From Syngnathus acus (Eukaryota; Chordata; Actinopteri; Syngnathiformes; Syngnathidae): a stretch of 64,000 bases of DNA. The stretch spans positions 7,715,956 through 7,779,955 of the forward strand of contig NC_051095.1 in the NCBI RefSeq assembly GCF_901709675.1, given 5' to 3'. The notes beneath the pieces are model-generated. The model saw nothing but the letters and a program-made list of their open reading frames with translations. It searched no databases and was not told the origin of the DNA. This document shows positions 56,061 to 64,000 of this stretch, piece after piece (positions within the stretch are counted from its first letter, which is position 1; the number at the start of each line of letters is the position of its first letter). The translations under genes and the position numbers were made by a program.

Positions 56061-58393
56061 AGCATGATTTCACTCTGTAGAAAGAGCAAGGTGAAAGCAC
56101 CTACACTTGCTTTGAACGTGAACGATTTGCTAACTAATCAGAACTCAAATTAGCCCTCCGGATACAAAACGCAAATGATAATAAAAAAATGCTCTTAAAG
56201 TTGCACTATGATGAAATGAACTCCCCCCCCCCCTCCCCAGTAAATACCAGTAAATTTATAATTATTGCTAGCCAGTTTTTAATATGAATAATTAATGATT
56301 GCATTTAAATATACTGTACAGACATTAAAATGTACCCACATTATTACAACAAACGGTCTTCAGAGATTAGATCCAAATTTGTTGAGCTCAAAAGTTAAAT
56401 ACAATTGAACTGTACTGTTTCCCCCACCTACCACTAGACGGAGCCCACGTGACATCAACATGTGTTCTTTTTGGTGGCAAAAACATTACTTGTTCTGGGG
56501 GAGTACTTTTAAAAATGTCCTATTAAAAAAAAGCATCAGTGTCATGATTATATATTGAATGGATAGATTATAATTTGCAATAATAATGATAATTTCAGTA
56601 GTTTTTTTGTGCATGTTAACATCCTTGTTCAAATGCACCATTTTTTTAACAGGGTACTTTTATAAAACGAAGAGCTGAAACATAAAAATCGAACAAATGA
56701 CAAACTATAACAATGAAAATGATGGATTCAGAATAAAAACATTGTTTTGTAAGAAAAATGCAAAGATAATACCAGTTTGTGGCATCCAAACAGTTGCAGC
56801 CCCTCCACTGTTTCTTCAGGGTAAACTTACATTACATTGGCTGCCTGCAGTTCAATCATTGGCCTGTTGGTGGTGGCAAAGTGCATCAAGATGTGTTCAG
56901 GGGAAAAAGAAGAAGTGGGTACTCTTTCCAACAACAAATATTGAAAGTAGACAGTTCAAACAAAGTGTTTTATGTCAAATTCAATTATTCATGGTCAAAT
57001 ATGTTTTTGTGGCTATTCATAGAGTTGTCCACCAATGTATTTCCGTGTTTGTGATCAAAAAGCCTTTTCAATGCCAAACTCGCATATTAAAAGTGTAAAA
57101 AAAATTATGAAGGCATTTTGTATAGAAATAGTGTTTTAAGTAGAAAACAGTACACTTCCAAGGGAAACAATCACTTTTTCTGCCCAATTTCTTTTGTTGT
57201 TTTGTTGTCATCATCCGATCCAATTTACAGGCCAAAATATTGCAATCTTTGAGTCAAAAGTGCCTTTATTTAGCACAAACTAATGTTTTAAAGCCACAAA
57301 TATGATGTGTTTGTGCGCAGTGTTTTTTGAGTAGTGTTTAAAAATACGTGGCAAGTGTTTTATAGTTACAAAATCAACTGTTTGTAGAACCTAATGACAT
57401 TTTCAATCACGTATGCTGCATTATTTACTCGTTTATGAGTGTTAGGAATTGAGACGCTCACTTATTTTAGCAGGCAAAAAGAACCAGAACCCTTGACCCC
57501 TGACCCTAATCCCCCGTGTCCCCTGCTCTCGATGGTCGTGTCCCAAACGGTCATCAACAGGTGTGAGGTATTGGGAGTTTCAACTCATTTAGGGAAGCAA
57601 ACAAATGGTAATGTCTTCATTTTCATAACCATTAACAAACACGCGCGCATGCACACAAAGCAAGCGTCTCTCGGGAGGGGGTGGGGGTGGGGGAGAGATG
57701 GCCACTCCCCTCCACAAGAGGTCGTTGATGCATTACAAATTTCGCCTTAACGAGCAGCAAGAGATTGTTTGGAACCGAATTTAGATCTGATATGACAACA
57801 GGCTAAGCTGACTGCTTGAAAATGGTAAAGGGAATATTTTCCTGCAGAAAATGCCATTTGTACTGTAACACGTTAATATTATTTTAATCAAATTTGAATA
57901 TAAAGGCATCTCAATCTGTGATTTATTTGTTGACAGCATGGAATTATGGTTTATTTAAAATAATTATTTTTTTTACTTTTGGCATATTTATTACGATGTT
58001 GAATCAGTTTGGTCCACAATTCCCATCTTCGCCGTCGTATTTTATTATGGCACCAAATTTGCAGAGGCTTCTGCATTTCACTTGCATGAAAGAGGAAACA
58101 ACGCCTTTGAATGTATGCAATATACTACTGAACTAAACAGTTAGTAACAGTTAATGAAAAAAAGCGCTTGGCAATATTTGTATTTGAATTTGGGACTTCT
58201 GTTTTCAGTCGCTGAAAAAAGAAACCCGCCAAATGTCATTTTTGTAAACAAACCTTGAGCAAAGTCGGAGAAAATAATATTATTGTATTTCTTCCTCAAG
58301 CAGTATTTGCAAAAAGTTCAAAACTAGCTAAATTGTCAACTTTTTTTGCATTCACCTTCAGCAATAAACAGGCGCAGCCCTACGAGCGTTCTG

Positions 58394-58432
58394 ATTGGCT
58401 GGCGGGGGGCTGGGGAGGCTCGTTGTGATTGG
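58394..58432 (+). promoter_or_regulatory. sox3 proximal promoter with two CCAAT boxes
   Basis: CTGATTGGCTGG (58391-58402) and GTGATTGGCCGC are inverted CCAAT (NF-Y) boxes 34 bp apart in a GC-rich stretch 230-270 bp before the sox3 ATG. NF-Y control is known for mammalian SOX3 promoters. No clear TATA box is seen. Confidence 0.6.
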
Positions 58433-58662
58433 CCGCCACTGGCTCCATCAGACGGTCCCGGCCCCGGCCTCATAACGCGCAGGGCTTGGCCAACAAGTTT
58501 GCAGAATTGAGAAGCAAGCCGAGGAGCACCTACGCGCCGACTTTTTTTCCTCCTCTTTTCCGGAGACTAAAACTTCTCTTCGACTTTGGGCGCTCTTTGC
58601 CCAACTTTTGTTGTTGTTGCTGTTGCTTTGCCGCGAGAGCGCGCAGCCATCCGGGGTCAGCC

Positions 58663-59616
58663 ATGTACAACATGATGGAGACGGAGATCAAGTCCCCGCT
58701 GCCCCCTCCGCCCAACTCGGGCTCGGCTCCGGGATCCAAGGGTGGTGGCGTGAGCGAGCAGGAGCGCGTCAAGCGCCCCATGAACGCCTTCATGGTGTGG
58801 TCCCGGGGCCAGCGGCGCAAGATGGCCCAGGAGAACCCCAAGATGCACAACTCGGAGATCAGCAAGCGTCTGGGCGCCGACTGGAAGCTGCTTACGGACG
58901 CCGAGAAGCGGCCGTTCATCGACGAGGCCAAGCGACTGCGCGCCATGCACATGAAGGAGCACCCGGACTACAAGTACCGGCCGCGCCGGAAGACCAAGAC
59001 CCTGCTGAAGAAAGACAAGTACTCGCTGTCCGGCGGGCTCCTGGCCCCCGGGGGCGCGGCCGTGACCAACCCGGTGCAGGTGGGCCAGCGGATGGACGGC
59101 TACGCGCACATGAACGGCTGGAGCAATGGTGCCTACTCGCTGATGCATGAGCAACTGGGCTACCCGCAGCACCACGGCATGAGCGGCCCGCAGATCCAGC
59201 AGATGCACCGCTACGACATGGCCTCGCTGCAGTACCCCATGATGAGCACGGCGCAGAGCTACATGAGCGCGGCCTCCACGTACAGCATGTCGCCGGCGGC
59301 GTACGGCACGCCGCAGGCCGCCGTGGTCAGCGCCGCCGCAGCCGCCGGCGGTGCCGCGGGCAACCCCAACCCGGCCATGGTGGGCCTGGGCTCCATGTGC
59401 AAGAGCGAGCCCAGCTCACCGCCGCCCGCCATCACGTCGCACTCCCAGCGGGCCTGCTTGGGGGACCTGAGGGACATGATCAGCATGTACCTGCCGCCCG
59501 GTGGGGACAGCGCGGAGCACTCGGCCCTGCAGGGCAGCAGGTTACACAGCGTGCACCCGCACTACCAGAGCGCCGGGACGGGCGTCAATGGGACCCTTCC
59601 GCTCACGCACATCTGA
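58663..59616 (+). CDS. sox3: SOX3, SOXB1 HMG-box transcription factor, complete, intronless
   Basis: Nuclear DNA-binding activator that keeps neural progenitors undifferentiated and acts in pituitary, otic and placode development. 317 residues. [17 protein letters not shown] opens the protein. The HMG box spans about 35-106 ([56 protein letters not shown]). The SOXB basic extension [12 protein letters not shown] follows, then [11 protein letters not shown] and [14 protein letters not shown], a short Ala run, and the C-terminal activation region [35 protein letters not shown]. The end [11 protein letters not shown] is the SOX3 form; SOX2 ends NGTLPLSHM and SOX1 differs. Start: first ATG of the transcript-side frame. 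The open frame extends 78 codons further upstream without any ATG. GC-rich codon use contrasts with the AT-rich flanks. Confidence 0.97.
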   Translation: MYNMMETEIKSPLPPPPNSGSAPGSKGGGVSEQERVKRPMNAFMVWSRGQRRKMAQENPKMHNSEISKRLGADWKLLTDAEKRPFIDEAKRLRAMHMKEHPDYKYRPRRKTKTLLKKDKYSLSGGLLAPGGAAVTNPVQVGQRMDGYAHMNGWSNGAYSLMHEQLGYPQHHGMSGPQIQQMHRYDMASLQYPMMSTAQSYMSAASTYSMSPAAYGTPQAAVVSAAAAAGGAAGNPNPAMVGLGSMCKSEPSSPPPAITSHSQRACLGDLRDMISMYLPPGGDSAEHSALQGSRLHSVHPHYQSAGTGVNGTLPLTHI

Positions 59617-59720
59617 GTGAGAGATGCGTGCTCGTGCGAAAATTCTGACTTTTCCAAAATAATTAAAAAAAAAAAGAAAAACAAAGTACTTGGATACTTG
59701 AACTTTGGTTGCTGTAAAAG

Positions 59721-60055
59721 CGAGGCTGTCAAACTTGAGGCCTGGGGGTCACGTTTGGCCTGTAAAGCAAATGAAAGTCAGCTTGGGTACATTTCATCTG
59801 CACTGAACTGGTTTTACAAGCATTTATGTCCACCAAATCGCTTCTTAGCATGACGCTAACAATACACCCTTTAAACTGCTGTGTCCAAATAACCCAAATA
59901 TGGGTTACTAAATGGAGCAGTTTTAAGAATGTACTAAAAAAAACAACTCATTTCAAATCTTATTTCTTTAACAAAAAAGTGGCAATTGTGTGTATGTAAT
60001 CCTAAAATGAAGTGATGTTAAGTGGCCAACAGCAAAAGTGAGTTTGACGCCCCTG
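59721..60055. mobile_element. hAT-like MITE relic in the sox3 3' UTR
   Basis: Left end CGAGGCTGTCAAACTTGAGG, right end AGTTTGACGCCCCTG. Both belong to the GGGGTGTCAAACTCA family of the intact element at 3678-3993. The ends are diverged and no clear 8-bp duplication is left. Confidence 0.55.
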
Positions 60056-60646
60056 CAAAAAAAAAAGAAAGAAAAGGAAACAAATCTGCTTTCTTTTTCC
60101 GTTTTGGACTGAGATTGAATCCACTTGAGTAAATTGCATTGCAAAAAGACGAAAGGCAGTTTTATGATCACGACGGTAAGCAATCAAAGTGATGTAGAAG
60201 AATTGGACTTCTATATATTACATAATGCCACATTTTCATCTGCGCGTGAAAAGGCAAGTGGCCTCGTGAAGAGGCTGGTTTATTTCAGAAAAAAATGTTT
60301 ACACTTCATTTGTAGAATGACATCTGTCCATACTTGTAGACCTTTTTTCTATCCTCTCACCCCCGCCCTTTTTTTTTTTTTTTTTTTTTTAGTTTTAAAT
60401 GAAATATTAAGACTGTGCTGGTCGCAAGCGCAAGTTTTATTTATAGTTCCCTCCTTCCTCTTTTCTTAGCTTGTGATCCCAATGTTTTGTACATTTTTGT
60501 GATGGTTTGTATTTTGTGTTTTTTTTTTTCTTTCTTTTTGGCAGCGTCAAGTTCACTCGTTCTTCAAAGTGAAAAAAGGTTGTTTTCTTTTATTTAAACT
60601 GACGTTTCTACTTATTTTAAGACCACCTCTTATTCTTTAAATGCCG

Positions 60647-60652
60647 AATAAA
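60647..60652 (+). terminator. Poly(A) signal (AATAAA) of sox3
   Basis: First canonical AATAAA after the stop, giving a ~1-kb 3' UTR, in line with other vertebrate sox3 genes. Confidence 0.7.
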
Positions 60653-61639
60653 TTTGTATGAAACACAATTTTGAGATCTTTGGTTTTTATATTGAATGTG
60701 ATAGGTGGAGTGCGGATGAACTTTATTTTTCTGTCACGAACATTTTTCCTTTACACCATTCATTAACCTTTTAGCCAAAAGCTTCTCATTAAAACTGGTT
60801 AAGAACAATATTGCCATTTATTAATAACCACATGAGAGATTTTAATATGCATGACGTGGTCAACGCTGGCACATTTTCAAGCCTGCTACATTTCAAATTG
60901 GTGTATTGTAATTACAAAAATAGACTTTTACAATGCTGTGGATCAATCCTTGAGAGTTATTGAAGCTGTTCAGTCAAAAGCCTAAGAGAATAATTGCCCG
61001 ATTTGGTTTTAATTTATAATGCCACAATATCAATATGAATACATAGCCATACGCTTGCTAAAAATTGTTTGTTGGTTTTTAATACACAAATGTTGAATCA
61101 AGGCATCTGGACTCTTTGTGTTTGTCAAATTTGTTGTTTTTCTTGTTTTCTGGAAACATTCATTTAGTACTTGGGCAATATTAATTACATAACAATTATT
61201 GACATTATTTAACAAACTTAAAACACCAAAAAAAAAGTTAACCAAATAAAAAATTTCAAGGCAGCAACTTTAATAATAATTCAAGTTGGGCAATTCAACA
61301 ACATATTTCATGTTGTGCTCATGTAAAAATTGTCTCTTGCGCATTTTCAATGAACAAATAAGAGTGACATGCGTACTTAAAAATATAAAACTTCAAAACA
61401 TAAGGTAAAACAACTCATCTTGTGTTGTTGGTTTAACTAACATTGCTGTCAATTTTAAAGTTGTTTTAACTTAAATGACCATTTAAAAAAAATACCAATT
61501 GTGTAACCTCTTTCAAATTGTCTTTTAAAAGTGATAATTGAGCCAGATACAATATGTCATTTCTTGTTCATCTGCATAATGTGGACTTTCAATTGAAATT
61601 TGCGGCCTCTCTAGTCCCAAACATGCCTTTAGTGTAGCT

Positions 61640-61910
61640 TTAAGAGCGGCGAGGCGGCCTGCTGTTGTGGTGTATTTTGGCATCAGTGAGCGGCGGCCAC
61701 CAAAGAGGTTCTGGGGAGCATGCGCTGGCGTTCCTGCTGGCCTTCCCACACTCTCCTTTATGGCACGACTTGATCCACAAGCTGAGCACAGCACCCGGGA
61801 TTAGCCCCCACGCACCTTTGTGGAGCGCAAGATTATCCGGACCTCCCTGCATTCACTGGCCCGAGTCGTTCTTAAGTCACTCCAGTGTGCCAGCAAGCCG
61901 CCCGTCACTT
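61640..61910. promoter_or_regulatory. Candidate regulatory island downstream of sox3
   Basis: Balanced, unique sequence in an AT-rich setting, with CTCCTTTATGGCAC, CCACCAAAGAGG, GGGATTAGCCCCC and CACCTTTGTGGAG (CTTTGT, a SOX/TCF core). Open frames on both strands here have no family resemblance. The role is a guess from composition and position. Confidence 0.25.
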
Positions 61911-62369
61911 AATCACACTGACTTTTTTTTTTAGTAATTAAGCAGCTTCTCTCATTCTTCGCTCCTCAACGTAGTTGTGTGTGAGGTGTGTTGAGTAATC
62001 ATGCAAAAGAAGCTCAATCATTGGTGTTTTTCTTGACAATGCCACATCTTGTTGTTGAGCCTTACCGACATTCCGGGTCAAATTTGAACCATTCTCACAT
62101 GAGACATCAATAATTTCACAATGACATGAGATGACTTGCTGAATTAGAAAGTATACACAACACATGCTGTGACTTTTTGTTCATATTGGAAAGTATTGGT
62201 TATTGTTCAAGAGTGATCTTGAAACACTCCAAAGAAGTGTTAGTGTTCCCACAACATTAGCAAAGGTTGCCACAGAAACATGCACTGAGGTCCTGGCTGG
62301 AATCTTAAAACAGAGAGTCTAAATCTTGCATGAAGATTTTTATAGGTCCGTGTTCGAATACGATCATGT

Positions 62370-63020
62370 TTGCTATTAAATTGATCGGATCCTAATCAAA
62401 TCTTGTTTAACTTCACAGTCATCAGATTTGAATACAATCTTATTTGACATAGCAGGGATCATATATGAATCAAATACGGGTTGACTTTGTGGGAATTGAA
62501 TTTGAATCAAATCAGATTTGACATTGCTGGGATCAAGTCTTGTTTGAAATTACAGTGATCAGATTCCAAATAAATCTGGTTTGACATAGCAGGGATTCTT
62601 TTTTGTCAAATCTGTTTTGACATTACAGAGATCAGATTCCAAATAAATCTGGTTGTAATGTTGCAGGGATCAGATTTGAATCAAGTGTGGTTTGACATTA
62701 GAAAAATCAGATTCCAATTGAATCTGGTTTGATTGAATTGAATCAAATAAGGTTTGATGTATAATAGGAATCAAATCCAAATCAAATCTTTTTTGCCATG
62801 GCACTGACCCGACCCCAATTAATTCTGGTTTGACAGTACATCGATCAGATTGACATTGCAGGGATTTGAGAAACATCTGTTTTGAAATTTCAAGATCAGA
62901 TCCAAATCATATGTGGTTTGACATTTTAGGGTTCAGATGTAAAACAAAAATCAGTTTTGAAATAATAATAGTAGAATTGAAATTGAATGTAATCTAAAAT
63001 TCCCAAGATCAGATCTGAAT
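62370..63020. repeat. Degenerate minisatellite, ~45-55-bp unit (CAGATT-AAATCTGGTTTGACAT)
   Basis: More than ten diverged units built from AT(C)AGATTCCAAATAAATC, TGGTTTGACATAGCAGGGAT and variants. GATCAGATT and AAATCTGGTTTGA are partly complementary, so each unit can fold on itself. Confidence 0.85.
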
Positions 63021-63558
63021 CGAATCTTTGTACCAACAGCACTCACTCATCAAGTTCAACCTTGCCGATTAAAAATATGAACTCAGGTCAAGTACTGTAG
63101 CTCATATATTTGAGTCAAATCGCAGAATGCAATAAATGGTATCCCAACCCAATAGCAACTTTTCAAGTCATGACCCCATTCGCTGAAAAGTAAAAGATCT
63201 TAATCAATTTGGATCCCGATCAAAACCGATAAATCTATCCACCACACCAAAGCTGCAAATCAAGCACTTTTTTGAGTCATGACAATTCCAAACAAGAACC
63301 AAAATGCTTGATGAAAAGGTGGACCGCTGGGAACTTTTAGCCTGGCGGAGGTAATGATGACTAATTTTCTATCATTATTTGTAATTATTTTTTCGGGGAG
63401 AGAAATATGTGAGGAAGGTGTGTGTTTGTGCGTGTTTGGGCGTGCGTGTGTGGAATTGTAGTCGGACGGGACGGAAAAGGACAACACTGAACGTTCTGGC
63501 GATGAGGCCATCCATGATGGGGCCCCCCTTGCCGTCCCCCCACTGAGTACCCAGAGGG

Positions 63559-63604
63559 CCTCTCTCTCTCTCTTTTTCTCTCTCTCTCTCTCTCGCTCTC
63601 TCCC
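63559..63604. repeat. (CT)n microsatellite
   Basis: Interrupted CTCTCT tract; the Glu-Arg repeat frames on the minus strand are artefacts of it. Confidence 0.95.
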
Positions 63605-63639
63605 TCTGTGTGTTTCCCAGTCTCTCGCTCTCTGGTGCC

Positions 63640-63850
63640 CACTCAGCAAGTGCAGGCATATCCCACTTCCATCTGCCTATGACCTCACAGGCCCTGTTTG
63701 TTTAACCTCCTCTCTCCAAAAACTAACCTAATTACAGGCCGTGCACATCATGGATTCAGCAGATTCCCCCTGCCGCACTTCATCGGGCAAACCTTTGGAG
63801 TCCGGGCAGCACTCACGCAAGGATGCCCTCATAATCCAAAAAGCCTATTA
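63640..63850. promoter_or_regulatory. Candidate conserved non-coding island at the window's right end
   Basis: Unique, balanced sequence with CCTAATTACAGGCCGTGCAC, CATCTGCCTATGACCTCACA and GGGCAAACCTTTGGAG. It resembles the other islands around sox3 in composition. It could instead belong to a gene beyond the window. Confidence 0.22.
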
Positions 63851-64000
63851 AACATAACTACCATGTGCACCCTGTAGGAATTGAAGGCAGCTATTTTCAG
63901 GCAAAGGCAAGCAAGGCTAGGCAGAGCAGTTTTATTTATATAGCATATTTTACACAAACGCTAACACTTAAACCGTTAAAAGACATTTCAAACATCTAAA

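Larger units (their letters stand above)
59617..60670 (+). other. sox3 3' UTR with embedded MITE
   Basis: From the stop codon to just past the AATAAA at 60647-60652. It includes a hAT-like element (59721-60055) and poly-T/poly-A tracts (60368-60391). No open frame of note. Confidence 0.6.
60671..64000. other. Gene-poor sequence downstream of sox3
   Basis: No coding exon recognised. It holds a GC-richer island (61640-61910), a degenerate minisatellite (62370-63020), a CT tract (63559-63604), another unique island (63640-63850) and a fragment of the TTTATTTATATAGC repeat at 63930-63950. Confidence 0.6.

Noticed and set aside
58429-58662. 78-codon upstream extension of the sox3 frame
   Set aside because: It begins at a TTG and contains no ATG. 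The protein start MYNMMETE matches other fish SOX3 proteins, and the extension overlaps the CCAAT promoter region.
58530-59208. Long open frames on the minus strand and in other plus frames across sox3
   Set aside because: Shadows of a GC-rich coding exon; no family resemblance.
63260-63659. Glu-Arg-rich open frames
   Set aside because: Translation of the CT/GA tract.

Overview
This is vertebrate nuclear DNA, almost certainly from a teleost fish. The genes are split into many short exons with GT-AG introns. Dispersed repeats of fish type fill the introns and spacers. Every recognisable gene has a clear vertebrate orthologue. There are no bacterial-style operons, and most long open frames in the gene-poor parts are chance or simple-repeat frames.

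Layout from left to right. (1) 1-6212, plus: the last nine exons of a membrane glycerophosphodiester phosphodiesterase (GDPD2-like), cut by the window edge. (2) 7177-11608, minus: a complete six-exon START-domain lipid-transfer gene (STARD10-like), tail to tail with the first. (3) 15678-22471, minus: a RAB6-family GTPase gene (rab6a/rab41) with about 2.6 kb of 3' UTR. Two of its internal exons each exist in two versions, giving four possible isoforms. (4) 25200-35525, plus: a complete 27-exon SHIP2 inositol 5-phosphatase gene (inppl1). (5) 39437-40519, plus: a single-coding-exon P2Y receptor (p2ry4/p2ry2-like). (6) 40.5-58.4 kb: an 18-kb gene desert with an exon-like orphan block, a solo LTR, microsatellites and several candidate regulatory islands rich in SOX, POU and homeodomain-type motifs. 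(7) 58663-59616, plus: the intronless neural transcription factor gene sox3, followed by another gene-poor stretch to the window end.

Gene order: from memory of the human map, GDPD2, RAB41 and P2RY4 lie together at Xq13.1 and SOX3 is also on X. STARD10, INPPL1, RAB6A, P2RY2 and GDPD4/5 lie at 11q13. The window mixes both, as expected for one copy of an ancient vertebrate paralogon that kept genes lost from the human X copy. The genes are not one pathway, though several act in membrane lipid or trafficking biology: GDPD, START-domain protein, SHIP2 and RAB6.

Most notable: the RAB6 gene carries two independent pairs of frame-enforced, mutually exclusive exons. One pair matches the known RAB6A/RAB6A' switch. 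The second distinguishes a RAB6A-like from a RAB6B-like G5-region exon. Other items are a 32-nt poison-exon candidate in inppl1, a long inverted repeat in the rab6 3' UTR, SOX/POU motif clusters upstream of sox3, and a catalogue of MITEs and a solo LTR with intact target-site duplications.
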